DNA of 64,000 bases from Lamellibrachia columna (GCA_963662155.1 OY759270.1:8462461-8526460); one strand, 5' to 3'. Positions 26,371-41,385 are shown, counted from the stretch's first letter. A program made the numbers and translations. Notes: generated from the sequence alone by a model not told the origin.

Positions 26371-26527
26371 ATAACGTAGAACACTTTTAACGCTAACTGT
26401 AAACACAGAATATTCTGTGTTTTTGTGTCGTTTCCACAAAGTCGTCGCTAGTTTGGTTTGTCTTCTGTTGTGCTTCGTAGGATAGGTGAGCTTTGCTTGG
26501 TCCATTCCTGCATATTATCATATATTA

Positions 26528-27088
26528 TAGCCAGTTATTACTCTGGCGCCCCCGTCTTCTCCAGCCAGTTAATATTCTGGCGCCCCCGTCTTCTCCAGCC
26601 AGTTATTATTCTGGCGCCCCCGTCTTCTCCAGCCAGTTAATACTCTGGCGCCCCCGTCTTCTCCAGCCAGTTAATACTCTGGCGCCCCGTCTTCTCCAGC
26701 CAGTTAATACTCTGGCGCCCCCGTCTTCTCCAGCCAGTTCTTACTCTGGCGCCCCGTCTTCTCCAGCCAGTTAATACTCTGGCGCCCCATCTTCTCCAGT
26801 CAGTTATTACTCTGGCGCCCCCGTCTTCTCCAGCCAGTTATTACTCTGGCGCCCCGTCTTCTCCAGCCAGTTATTACTCTGGCGCCCCGTCTTCTCCAGC
26901 CAGTTATTATTCTGGCGCCCCCGCCTTCTCCAGCCAGTTATTACTCTGGCGCCCCCGTCTTCTCCAGCCAGTTATTACTCTGGCGCCCCCGTCTTCTCCA
27001 GCCAGTTATTACTCTGGCGCCCCGTCTTCTCCAGCCAGTTATTATTCTGGCGCCCCCGCCTTCTCCAGCCAGTTATTACTCTGGCGCT
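26528..27088 (+). repeat. Minisatellite, about 16 x 32-34 bp
   Basis: Unit CCAGTTATTACTCTGGCGCC followed by CCCGTCTTCTCCAG; length varies by the number of Cs. Confidence 0.96.
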
Positions 27089-27339
27089 CCCCCCCCGCCC
27101 GCCCCAGGAGAGCTTTCGTCTGTTCGATGTTGACAACAAGGGATCTTTCCAGTAAGGGACTCCAAAGGCACAGCGTAATACCAGTAGGGAATCGAACAGT
27201 CGGACGACGACTCGTGAAGCAGAGTTATGCAGCGATATATGTTATCCATATGCCTGTTTCCCAAGTACACAACACGCTTACGCCGCAGATTTGATTGCTG
27301 TTCGCAGTCAGTGGAGTTTACTGACGACATCCATCACAA

Positions 27340-27570
27340 CAGAGGCAGTCCCAAACGTTGTCTCTAAGCCGTTTCATGATAAATGGTCCCATTGCTTGGA
27401 AATCCTTGCCCAGTAGGAAAGTTAGGGAGCACTACGACCTTCCCCGACGTTAAGTGCATGCAATGTGTGTCGATACTATCAACATCATTAGGAAGACGTT
27501 CATTCAACTAAATCTAAAGCAAGCCTCTGGTTTGTTTATGGAACAGCTACAAGACTGTGTTTCTGCCATC
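27340..27570. repeat. Dispersed segment, copy with a single minisatellite unit
   Basis: Contains one diverged unit (AAAGTTAGGGAGCACTACGA, then CCTTCCCC) between the same flanks as the 23.8-25.1 kb copy. Confidence 0.8.
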
Positions 27571-27635
27571 TGAAATGGACCCGTGCGTGCGTTCTTTCGT
27601 TCGTTCTTTCATTCATTCGTTCGTTCATGTACGCG

Positions 27636-27958
<323 letters not shown>

Positions 27959-28018
27959 TTAAGCTTGTGTATGTACTTGCGTAGTTACGGTACGTATGTA
28001 TGTGTATATACGTATGTA

Positions 28019-28019
<1 letters not shown>

Positions 28020-28096
<77 letters not shown>
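28020..28096. repeat. (AT)n microsatellite
   Basis: About 38 dinucleotides, 60 bp after the (AC)n array. Confidence 0.98.
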
Positions 28097-28098
<2 letters not shown>

Positions 28099-29199
28099 TG
28101 GAGGAGTAAACATTCCAGTGGTTTAGCACATTGAGGTCAGACATGGTCCGTGGCCAACACGAGCATATGGTCGGGCTAACATTATGGCCGCACAACCCAG
28201 ACAGAGCGCTGTTGCGGTTGCTAAGAACCAAGTTCGTTAAGACCGCCGTGAAGTGACATCGCCTTCTCTGTGTGCCGCTGTTTGTTTGTGTCAGTGCCAC
28301 GTCTTTGAGTCGCCGTGTTGGAAATAACTGCAAAGATTCGCTAGTTTCGATTAGTTTTGGAAAGCACATGTCTGCCTCGTACGTGTGATTCATAGCCTGC
28401 GAGAACGACCCTCTGACAAATAATATCCAGTATCATGGTTTTCACTTCCCCCTGAACTGAACCAGAATGCGAATTACACACGGATGGTTCACGGTAAAGT
28501 CGTATCACACGAACTCTCTGTCTTCTATTGACTCGTCTCGCATCAGACGATTGGGGCATCGCTCGTTAGCTACGGCTTTTTACTTGGGGCTATTTTCAGC
28601 TAGAGATTCCTCGAAGTTCCTGGTACGTCAAAACGTCTAAATTGAGCAGCTGGTTCATTGGCCGATGCATTAAACCCATCTGCCAAGCGTTTTGATATCG
28701 GCGAAACTGTACTAATTTAACGTGTGTTAAACGTCGAGTCAACATGGCGACGCCTGTGAAAATAAACAGAACGCCAAATTTCACCGGGCTGCATTCGCTG
28801 GTCTTGTAGAGTGTAGAGTTTCCTAGCTAGAGTTAATCCTGTCCATCACATTACGTACGTTGCAGTGGTATTCACGGAATGGTGGTTGTATGCTCACATA
28901 TTATATTATAATTATTTAATGCCTTTGTTCTTTCGGTAACACACATTAGCTTCAACTCCAGTTTTGTTGCAGCTTTCGGAAACTCTAATATAAGAATTAG
29001 TTGTCATTTGGGTGTTTATATGTATCCGAGAGTAGGCCCATGTGTCATTCTTACACTAATATAACAAGGATTCCATATAATGTTGTTGTTTCGACAACCA
29101 GTCGCAACGTTTGAACGTTGAGCCATGTCACGTACACAGCTTGTTCTCTTCGAGCTGTTCTCCGTGAGCAGTTGCCAGCAATTAGCATCAGGTATTCAG
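28097..29199. other. Intergenic, nothing recognised
   Basis: No frame with coding bias or domain. Confidence 0.5.
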
Positions 29200-30075
29200 G
29201 AGACATGCCATGTTCACACGGCGTAGGAGACATGTCATGTTCACATGGCGTAGGAGACATGTCATGTTCACATGGCGTAGGAGACATGCCATGTTCACAT
29301 GGGGTAGGAGACATGCCATGTTCACACGGCGTAGGAGACATGTCATGTTCACACGGCGTAGGAGACATGGCATGTTCACACGGCGTAGGAGACATGTCAT
29401 GTTCACACAGCGTAGGAGACATGTCATGTTCACACGGCGTAGGAGACATGTCATATTCACACGGCGTAGGAGACATGTCATATTCACACGGCGTAGGAGA
29501 CATGTCATGTTCACACGGCGTAGGAGACATGTCATGTTCACACGGCGTAGGAGACATGTCATGTTCATATGGCGTAGGAGACATGACATGTTCATATGGC
29601 GTAGGAGACATGTCATGTTCACACGGCGTAGGAGACATGCCATGTTCACACGGCGTAGGAGACATGTCATGTTCACACAGCGTAGGAGACATGTCATATT
29701 CACACGGCGTAGGAGACATATCATGTTCACACGGCGTAGGAGACATGTCATGTTCACACGGCGTAGGACACATGTCATGTTCATATGGCGTAGGAGACAT
29801 GTCATGTTCATATGGCGTAGGAGACATGCCATGTTCATATGGCGTAGGAGACATGTCATATTCACACGGCGTAGGAGACATGTAATGTTCACACAGCGTA
29901 GGAGACATGTCATGTTCACACGGCGTAGGAGACATGTCATGTTCACACGGCGTAGGAGACATGTCATGTTCACACATGTCATGTGTATATGGCGTAGGAG
30001 ACATGCCATGTTCATATGGCGTAGGAAACATGCCATGTTCATATGGTGTAGGAGACATGCCATGTTCATATGGTG
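29200..30075 (+). repeat. Minisatellite, about 32 x 27 bp
   Basis: Unit GGCGTAGGAGACATGTCATG followed by TTCACAC, with the palindrome GACATGTC. As 27 is a multiple of 3, several frames stay open on both strands (up to 413 codons); none is a gene. Confidence 0.97.
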
Positions 30076-30185
30076 TACGGTAGTAACTAGCAGAGTGCAC
30101 TGTTCCGACCGCGTTATACATGGCACGAAACGACGCTCGTGTCGAATTTGCATTTTACCAGCATTGTCATTTAAGACATACTTTT

Positions 30186-32504
<2,319 letters not shown>

Positions 32505-32716
32505 TGGTGATATTGGTGATATTGGTGATATTGGTGATATTGGTGATATTGGTGGTAGTGGTGGTAGTGGTGGTAGTGGTGGTAGTGGTGGTAGTGGTGG
32601 TAGTGGTGGTAGTGGTGTTGTTGTTGGTTGCGGCGGTGGCAATAGCGGCAGCATTAGCAACAACAACAACAACAACTACAACAACAACAACTACAACAAC
32701 AACAACAACAACAACA
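32505..32716 (+). repeat. (GATATTGGT)n, (GGTAGTGGT)n, then (ACA)n
   Basis: Two 9-bp arrays, apparently one derived from the other, followed by an AAC-type triplet array at 32657-32716. Confidence 0.95.
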
Positions 32717-33745
32717 AACTGAGTTTTTTCAATTTATGCAATATTTACTGTGCAATTTTTAAAGCGATAGCCCCTGCACCGGCGCATTTGTGTCATTTAA
32801 TTGTTAATTTAATTGTAATTGTTGTTGAAGATGCTCTTACATAGTATATGTTATACAGAGAGTTTAGGGAAACGAAGGGGCTGTAATCTAAGTAAAACAT
32901 CCATATTAATATATCCACCAAATCTATTTGGCATTTCGCCAATATCGCCATCAATGCCGTCAACGCGTGGTTATTTGCGGTACGTCAAAGATATGTTGAC
33001 ATTCTGTTCTCTCGTGATGTCTGGTTCGACGAAGATTCACTCAATCTCTCCAGTTTCGCCTTTTTCTGTTTATCCATATGTGTAATCACTTGTCGTGTCG
33101 TAATCGCAACATGTGTTTTCCGTTTCCCGTCTGCTTTCCTCGAGACGGGCGCATCAGTCACGTCTGATAGGTTCTGCTTCCTAAACATAGAGTTGTCCCA
33201 TTGCTCGTCTGTCGACTTCACATCGAGGGACAAGGGGATTAACGCTGTCACGGATAGGCCAGTACTTTCAGCTGACAAACTGTGCGTTTTTTGCCTAATA
33301 CATTCATCTTCGAGAACACGTTATTTATGTTAGAATTGGTTAACGTATTTTAACGTTTACACAAGAAATAGTGTGTTGAGTTATAAAATAAGGGTTATTG
33401 TCATGGAATTATAATATATTTGGGTGGGTTATATTGAAATGTAGGCAGCCAATGTTGTGTTAAGTTTTAAACATTCCTTAAGTTCATAAAGGCAAATGAA
33501 ATGCTTCTCCTATGACGTATTCGCCATCAATGTCTGTGTTATAGTTGATATACTGTGTGAATCATTTCTAAGATAACAAGAAGAAGACGTGTCTACCGAA
33601 TGGCGAGTGGTAATCGTCTCTAAAGCCCGCCAGACACTTACCGCTTCTTCTGTTGCCAACATGTCGGCGACTGCTTGTTTAGTTGGCAACTCACTGTAGT
33701 CGTTATGCGTGTGTTCTCCACCAACAGTTGGCAAATGAAGAACAC
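32717..33745. other. Intergenic, nothing recognised
   Basis: Open frames of 88-97 codons lack domains and splice context. Confidence 0.5.
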
Positions 33746-33826
33746 ATATCATACACATACCATACACATATACCATACTCATACCATACTCATACCATAC
33801 TCATACCATACTCATACCATACTTAT
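33746..33826 (+). repeat. Short array of TCATACCATAC
   Basis: About seven 11-bp units. Confidence 0.9.
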
Positions 33827-33885
33827 ACATACTTTTAATCGCCAACAGTTTGTCTGCCGACAAATAGTTGGCAACTACTCATCGT

Positions 33886-34195
33886 AGGGGGGCAGCCGTG
33901 GCCTAGTGGTTAAGGTGTTGGACTCTAAATTCGAGGGTTGTGAGTTCAAGACCCACACTGGGCACGGTTCGTTTTCGAAGCTTAGGCAATTTCGTTTACC
34001 CTACTTTGCCTCAGTCTACTCAGCTGCAAATGAGTACAAACACTGTTTGGAAGGTACCTGCGATGGACTAGTGTCCCGTCCAGGAGAGTCAGTATAACTG
34101 CACTCTAAGTTGCTTCGCACTACAGAAACCAGGTTTAAGCACTGGCCATATAAGCCTTCATGGCTTCCTAAGGCGTAATGACTTTACTACCTTAC
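33886..34195 (+). mobile_element. tRNA-derived SINE with 11-bp target-site duplication
   Basis: RNA polymerase III A box TGGCCTAGTGG (33899-33909) and B box AGTTCAAGACC (33943-33953) in a tRNA-like head, then a 240-bp body containing GATGGACTAGTGTCCCGTCC. The element is flanked by perfect direct repeats CTACTCATCGT at 33875-33885 and 34196-34206, so its limits are firm. Confidence 0.92.
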
Positions 34196-34206
34196 CTACT
34201 CATCGT

Positions 34207-35399
34207 CCGACCGTCAGCCGACCGAAAATGTGACCGACAGTTGAACAGACACATACCGACTGATTCACGAGTATAACTGCGATTATAATTGACTATGCGA
34301 CCCAAGCGTACCAATGCGTCAACAGTATGCAGTTCGTCTGTGTTTCTTTCGTTTGATGATACATTATTGTGTTAATGTAACGTGTTTGCGGACGAGAGCT
34401 TTGTTCCACTACAATGCACACATAGACAATGTTCAGGTCTTAAATGAAATATTTAAAAATTATTAACGTATATCTGGAATCAACAGATGTTGTTATAATA
34501 TGAATATCCCACACTATATAACACGGTTTTATAATATAAAAAAACGTTTCACACATTTGTTGCATCTCCAAATCACAATATATAATTTGTTGCAGACGGG
34601 GCCATATATACATTATAGTTCTTTTGGTCTCACATTTTTTTGCGTTCACCGCGAACGAGAGAGGCACATCAAAATTGTGACCCGTAAAACAACGCGTTAA
34701 AAACGACGAGATAACGTTAAGAACGAAGAACGTTGACTGGAGGAGGACGTCTCCCTCTTTTCCATGGGCAGATGTTGGCGCCTATGCGAGTGGCAGACGG
34801 ATCCAACCTGTTGACTGCAAGAATATGCCACTTGGCCGCGATCAGGCAACTTCGGGACTCGCCAAATACTGGAAACTCGACCGTCTCGACGGATAAATAT
34901 AACTGTTTCTATTGCCCAGCGTTCGCCTGAATGCGAAGGTGGCGATGTCCGTGGTGGGCCGCGGACATAGCGGGCGCTGTCGGGGCGATTGGCTTCGTGA
35001 GTCGGCGGTTGGAACAACATCGCCAAGCTCTCCTGCTTGGATCAAGTTCACAGTCCAGTAACAGGGACACAGTCCAGTAACAGCGAGCTAGGTAGAGGGA
35101 AGGCGGGACTGTCCACGTATGAGAGGCCCATATAACGCCTGTAGCAACAGTTTATCCCTAAATATAGGAACATTTTGACATGTTTCGCGAACCGAAATAC
35201 AGTTTCGCAAGATTACATCCGGGGACTCCAACCTTTTCGTTTTTATAATACATTATGCGTTTAAAGCCGAATGCCTTTGTTTTGTTCGTTGTAAAACGAT
35301 GGGTAAACGAGAATGTGTGGGGTATCTTGACCCATCAACAACAGCGATAATCAGCAGTCATTATCTGCAGAAATATTCAAGTTTGTGCAAATGTTAATA
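34207..35399. other. Intergenic, nothing recognised
   Basis: A GC-richer patch at 34730-35050 is open in several frames but resembles no protein I know. Confidence 0.45.
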
Positions 35400-36312
35400 G
35401 GGGAGACCAGGGCAAGTCCGCCAACTGCTTTTATTCCGTGCCTTTGCAGAATTCAGTAATTTCGGTCACATGACTAAGTCACATGATCATCAAACTACCT
35501 GCAGCGTGAAACTGGCTGGAAAGTTGTGAGTTAGAAAACTGATTTTGGTGACTGAAAGTACATTTAAAAAAGTTTAGTTTCGATCAAATTTCTGTACTTA
35601 TAAGTGGCATTGGCTAGACATTCAGAGTGCTGAGTAAAGCCCTTATATCAGAGCTATTGTTTGGGCATTACGTTGTTGCTCTGTCCAGTGTCAGTGATAT
35701 TTAGTTGCCCCCCACCAAATAATATTATGTTTCTGTGTTGTCCGCCTATGTGCCACGGGACAAGTTCGCTCCTAGGATATCTGATGTAAAATGCTCAGGA
35801 TCACATGTGAACATAAAACCCACTAACAAGCACTCTTATAAAGACTAATTGTCCATTTTAATGTTATATTATAGTAAAAAAAGTGATGAAACCATGTTTT
35901 GATTTCACCTTTTCTAGCCGATGCAGTGCCATACCCTGGTTTTTGTTTGCCTGGTTTATTTCATAGATAAAACAGAATTTGTGAGGATTTAATTTTTTTT
36001 CACAAACAAGACGTTTTTTGTTTGACATAAACATAAGACAAAACTGCCCTGTTCTTGTGTATTTGCTGTTTAAAGTATGTGTGGGGCGAACTTGCCTCGG
36101 CCCCTGGGCGGACTTGCCCCGACATGGGGCAAGTCCGCCCATGCTTGGGTAGGTCTACTAAGAATCAGATTTCGATATTGTCTTGTAACAGTTTTGCCAT
36201 TTGTTGATAGCACAAATGTGGGCAAGATATTTGCGTTCAATTTAAGGCCGAAACTGGTCATCTACTCTACACACGCAGTCTCCAGATCTATTAGTGTCCA
36301 AGAGGTCTCCCC
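35400..36312. mobile_element. MITE, 913 bp, TIR GGGGAGACC, flanked by TA
   Basis: Perfect 9-bp terminal inverted repeats (GGGGAGACC / GGTCTCCCC) with TA directly on both sides. Interior motifs such as GGGCAAGTCCGCC recur in both orientations, including a perfect hairpin at 36106-36140. The motif style (GGGGCA..CGCC, CCCCTGGGCG) is shared with the element at 38401. No transposase frame. Confidence 0.72.
36106..36140. repeat. Perfect 15-bp inverted repeat with 5-base loop
   Basis: Arm GGGCGGACTTGCCCC, loop GACAT, then the exact complement of the arm. It lies inside the 913-bp MITE. Confidence 0.95.
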
Positions 36313-36367
36313 TACTTGTTGAATCTAGGCAGCTGATAGATAAATGTGTTGTTGTTTAGTATGATAC

Positions 36368-37048
36368 ATTGCTGGGTCTTATGACATTAGCTGGGTCTTA
36401 TGACATTAGCTGGGTCGAATGACATTAGCTGGGTCTTATAATATTAGCTGGTTCTTATGATATTAGCTGGGTCTTATGATATTAGCTGGGTCTTATGATA
36501 TTAGCTGGGTCTTATGATATTAGCTGGGTCGTATGATATTAAATGGGTGTTATGACATTAGCTGGGTATTATGATATTAGCTGGATCGTATGGTATTAAA
36601 TGGGTGTTATGACATTAGCTGGGTCGTATGGTATTAGCGGGGTCTTATGATATTAGCTGGGTCGTGTGGTATTAGCTGGGTCGTATGGTATTAAATGGGT
36701 GTTATGATATTAGCTGGGTCGTATGGTATTAGCTGGGTCGTATGGTATTAAATGGGTTGTATGGTATTAAATGGGTGTTATGATATTAGCTGGGTCGTAT
36801 GGTATTAGCGGGGTCTTATGATATTAGCTGGGTCGTATGGTATTAGCTGGGTCTTATGATATTAGCTGGGTCTTATGATATTAGCTGGGTCGTATGGTAT
36901 TAGCTGGGTCTTATGATATTAGCTGGGTCGTATGATATTAAATGGGTATTATGATATTGACTGGTCTTATGATATTAGATCGATCGTATGTTATTAGCTA
37001 GGTCGGATGTTATTAACTGGTCGTATGATATTAGCTGGGTCGTATGAT
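36368..37048 (+). repeat. Minisatellite, about 36 x 19 bp
   Basis: Unit GCTGGGTCTTATGATATTA with frequent CGTATGGTATT variants and interspersed AAATGGGTGTT units. Confidence 0.96.
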
Positions 37049-37068
37049 CGCAGGCGTTAACTTTAATA

Positions 37069-37195
37069 ACTTCTAGAATAGAATATGATTTGCTCTTTGT
37101 CTTCTAGAATAGAATATGATTTGCTCTTTGTCTTCTAGAATAGAATATGATTTGCTCTTTGTCTTCTAGAATAGAATATGATTTGCTCTTTGTCT
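37069..37195 (+). repeat. Minisatellite, 4 x 31 bp
   Basis: Unit starts CTTCTAGAATAGAATATGAT; units are identical. Confidence 0.96.
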
Positions 37196-37651
37196 TGAGT
37201 CCGACCGGCCGTAGAAGTATGCCGCCAACCAGCCGTGCGAAACATCAATTTGTGCGCGGACCAAGTGCCGTAGTCCAGAACTACGGCCATTTACATGTTC
37301 ATGAACTAGTTATTTTTAGGGTGCAAAAACAGCTAAATTACTAGCCAACCGCCGACTCGCAAACACAAAACCTTGGTATTTGTCAAGAGATAGCAGTTTG
37401 TGTGGAAAGGTTTGTGGACAATTTTGAATTTTTTTACGTTTCAATTATGTACAGCAATATTTATCATTTCTTTTAGGAATTGGTACAAGTTTACGATTCG
37501 TGTTACAAAGCGTCGAAGCGTACAGTGTCAAAGAAGTTGTTATAATATCAATAGACAATGTGCATGTATATCGATAATTATCATACTGGGTGGCATGTCG
37601 ATCCAACCAGGGTGGTGTACGTCAATGGGTACTTTGTATGTGTCTGCAACG

Positions 37652-37864
37652 GTACCCAGACAGCGGTACCCAGGCAACGGTACCCAGACAGCGGTACCCA
37701 GGCAGCGATACCCAGACAGCGATACACAGACAGCGACGCTCGCGAGGCGCGATAATCGAGCTTGGGTCGTCGACTAAGTAGCTGATGCCTGCAGCTGCTC
37801 CACCGCGTCTAACCCAAACTACGCACGCACGCACGCACGCACGCACGCACGAACGCACGCACGC
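37652..37864 (+). repeat. 14-bp array and (ACGC)n
   Basis: GGTACCCAGACAGC-type units at 37652-37738, then unique sequence, then (ACGC)n at 37821-37864. Confidence 0.88.
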
Positions 37865-38310
37865 GCGCCCACACACGTTGACGTATACCAAAGCATATAA
37901 GGCGAATGCTCTATAAGCTATAGAATATTAGAGTCTAACTTTAGACGAGTATTTACTTGGCTACCAGCCACGTCGATCAGGCGGCCTCACGAGCCGGGGG
38001 GGTCACGTTCAAAGCTGCCGACATCGCGGCTCGCGCCGGCAGAGCTTTGGTGGGCGATAGTTGGCACTAGTTACGGGTAACGCTGCCACGTGAAATATGA
38101 AAAATGATCGGTTCGTGGAGCGAGGGAAGTGTGCGCGGGACGAGCCGGGACGGGCCGCCGAGACGGGATACCGAGGCCAGGGCAGGCTTTGGGTGCGTGG
38201 TCTCGCTGTCTGGACTCCGCGGGACGGACTAACCGGTGTCAAGTTCTCACGTTCTCACAACCATACACAGGTGTGGCCAACCACGTTGTAAAGAACAAGG
38301 CCGTCTAATT
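37865..38310. other. Intergenic, nothing recognised
   Basis: GC-rich at 37980-38240, no supported exon. Confidence 0.45.
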
Positions 38311-40400
38311 TGATTGTTACTTAAACTAAAAGCCCATGGTATAGGGAATGATGTAATCAACTGGATAGAAGAGTGGCTTACACACAGAAGACAGAGAGTA
38401 GAGTAGGGTGGGGCAATACGCCTACTTTTTTCGGGAAATCGACTCATGGGAAAACCTTTTAGATATATCTCTGATATATTACATGTATCACCTAGTTTAT
38501 TATCTTAGCTGAAAATCTTGTGTTGACATTTTCGATGTTCAATATCACAGAAAAAAGTTAGCCATTTTAGCAGAGGTCCTGAAAATGGCCCCAGTGGTGG
38601 GGCAAAACGCCCGCCCCTGGGCGTTATGCATTAACCAGCTTCATTTAAATATTAGTTTACTTATTTCGCATTACCAATGTGATGGTATTATTGGTACACT
38701 TCAGTATAGCGAAACCTTGATGCACATCATAGTAATATTTAAAAAAATAATTTTATTAAGAACTGTGACTGAAATTGTTAATTAATTAGCTCCTTTTTTC
38801 TGAAATTCAACAAGTGCGTTATATTGTATATGTTTATTATAAACTGTCATACGCAGGCGGAACTTATCAACTCGTCTACTCACTTTCAGACTCAAATCTG
38901 ACAGATAATAGTACGTCCCACCCTGGCGTTTTGCCCCCACTAATGTTGGCCTTTTTGCCCTACACGTTCAATATTAAAATTTCACCATTTATATATTACT
39001 GGCTTTTATCACTCGCATCCACAACATTCACAACATTAATGATTACATATTTGTCTACTGCATACACTCAACGCGTTGTCTCAGTTTCTTATGGTTACTG
39101 CCTACAAAACGACTTTTAGGGTGACCATTTTTTATAATTTATAGAATCAAAAGTTTGACATAAAAAAAATATCGCGTGAATTTCGTTTTCTGCCACCGTA
39201 TTCTAACCAAATGTGAAGAACTATACGTGGCTTCATTTGACGATCTCGAAATTCTTATTTTCGCGCTGTGAAACTAGTTAGAGGATGGGCTTTATGCCCC
39301 AAAACTTGCGTTATGCCCCATGCTACTCCAATAGTAGATGGTGAGTTTCAAACTGGAAATCTGTTTTGAGTGGGGTACCATAGGGATCAATATTAGGCCC
39401 TAAACTGTTTTTAATATATATAAATGATTTGGAAGATGACATATCTAGCAAAGTACTAAAATTTGCAGATAACACAAATTTATTCAGAAAGGTTACTAAT
39501 GTTACAGATAGACAACGTTTACAGGATGATCTAGATAAATTAGTTAAATGGTCAGAAAAATGGCAAATGTTATTCAATTTTGGGAAGTGTAAATGCATAC
39601 ATATAGGACATGGAAACATGGACGAAGAATATAAAATGGATGGTGCTGTACTAGGTAGAACCACACAAGAAAAGTACTTAGGAGTAACATTTAGTGCTGA
39701 CATGAAAGTTTCAGAGCAATGTGGGATTGCTGCTTCGAAAGGAAATCAAATTCTAGGGCTAATTAGGAGAACTATCACGTATAAGGAGAAACAGCTAATT
39801 GTACCCCTGTACAAAGCAATAGTTAGACCACATTTGGAATATTGTATTCAAGCACGGAGGCCGTATCGTAAAAAGGACATAGACAAGCTAGAAAGAATAC
39901 AACGAAGAGCAACCAAAATGATTCCAGAATTTAGAGACCTTAGTTATGAAAGCCGCTTATTAAAATGTGGTTTGACAACACTAGAGGCCAGGAGACTAAG
40001 AGAAGACCAAATAGAAGTGTTTAAAATAGTGAACGGTTATGAGGATGTTGATAGGAATATGTTTTTCATGGCAGGCAGTAGAACCAGAGGACACGAAGCA
40101 GCATTAGTTAAGGAGCAGTGTAGGTTGGACATGAGAAAGTACTCTTTCTCACAGAGGGTGATAAATGAATGGAACAAACTGCCAAATGATTGTGTTAATG
40201 CTAGTAGTGTGAATATGTTTAAAAATAGATTTGACAGATATGGGCTACACATAGATGAGAAAATTGTTGGACTCTCGATAAGCCAATGGCTTCCTTGTCC
40301 ACTTGCCATCTGGAACTTGTTGTTTGAGATGGTAATCTTGTTAAATTGTGTTAAATATTGTTAAATATTATTAAAACTTGTAGAAATAGCCGATAAGGAT
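38311..40400 (+). mobile_element. CR1-clade LINE remnant, split by a MITE
   Basis: Non-LTR retrotransposon remnant. The first part (38311-38400) encodes the reverse-transcriptase block with I-G-N-D-V-I-N-W-I-E. After the insertion, 39331-39428 continues with a decayed S-G-V-P-Q-G-S region. From 39429 an open frame of 311 codons runs through the catalytic box and thumb to the conserved C-terminus (H-L-E-Y-C, F-N-R-F-D-like). The catalytic box reads FADN instead of FADD, so the enzyme is dead. Relation to vertebrate CR1 is judged from the order of conserved blocks. The 5' end is truncated and there is no endonuclease; the 3' end is approximate. Same family as the copy at 59160-60690. Confidence 0.85.
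38401..39328 (+). mobile_element. MITE, 928 bp, TIR GAGTAG..TGGGGCA, nested in the CR1 remnant
   Basis: Both ends carry about 22-bp imperfect terminal inverted repeats: GAGTAGGGTGGGGCAATACG at the left, and the complement of the right end reads GAGTAGCATGGGGCATAACG. Flanks are TA at the left and CA (a mutated TA) at the right. It interrupts the reverse-transcriptase region, whose uninterrupted version is present on the minus strand near 59930. Internal copies of the GGGGCA/CGCC motif lie near 38600 and 38925. No transposase. TA targets fit Tc1/mariner/pogo-type elements; the superfamily is not proved. Confidence 0.82.
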
Positions 40401-40518
40401 ATTGCCTGTAATTTGGATTACTTATATACAGTTCAGATAACTTTCAGGCATTTTCTGATAATTTTCTAGTTTTCTATAAACTTTATTATACGCTGTATAG
40501 TTGATCGTAGAATTGATC

Positions 40519-41300
40519 GTCCTCCGTCTAACCGTCTCACATCCTCCGTCCAACCGTCTAACCTCCTTCGTCAAACCGTCTCACGTCCTCCGTCAAACCG
40601 TCTCACGTCCTCAGTCAAACCGTCTCACCTCCTCCGTCAAACCGTCTCCCGTCCTCCGTCAAACTGTCTCACGTCCTCCGTCAAACCGTCTCACGTCCTC
40701 CGTCAAACCGCCTCACGTCCTCCGTCAAACCGTCTCACCTCCTCCGTCAAACCATCTCACGTCCTCCGTCCAACCGTCTAACCTCCTTCGTCTAACCGTC
40801 TCACCTCCTCCGTCAAACCGTCTCACATCATCCGTCCAACCGTCTAACCTCCTTCGTCAAACCGTCTCACGTCCTCCGCCAAACCGTCTCACGTCCTCCG
40901 TCCAACCGTCTAACCTCCTTCGTCAAACCGTCTCACCTCCTCCGTCAAACCGCCTCACATCCTCCGTCCAACCGTCTAACCTCCTTCGTCAAACCGTCTC
41001 ACCTCCTCCGTCAAACCGTCTCACATCATCCGTCCAACCGTCTAACATCCTTCGTCAAACTGTCTCACGTCCTCCGTCAAACCGTCTCACGTCCTCCGTC
41101 CAACCGTCTAACCTCCTTCGTCAAACCGTCTCACGTCCTCCGTCCAACCGTATAACCTCCTTCGTCAAACCGTCTCACCTTCTCCGTCAAACCGTCTCAC
41201 CTCCTCCGTCCAACCGTCTAACCTCCTTCGTCAAACTGTCTCACGTCCTCCGTCCAACCGTCTCACCTCCTCCGTCAACCATCTGACGTCCTCCGTCAAG
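40519..41300 (+). repeat. Minisatellite, about 35 x 22 bp
   Basis: Unit TCAAACCGTCTCACGTCCTC plus CG. The 261-codon frame over it exists because three units make 66 bp. Confidence 0.96.
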
Positions 41301-41385
41301 ACACTCACACACCCATGACTCAATCATTTTCTGCCGAAAGCCTGTTTAAACTCGCTTATCCTCCATAGTTCCTCAGCGCTCCGGT

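Noticed and set aside
33895..33970. tRNA gene
   Set aside because: It is the head of a SINE with its own 11-bp target-site duplication.
34842..35051. GC-rich coding candidate around 34.7-35.05 kb
   Set aside because: Open in several frames on both strands without domain, start context or matching splice sites.
40501..41286. 261-codon plus-strand frame
   Set aside because: Translation of the 22-bp minisatellite.
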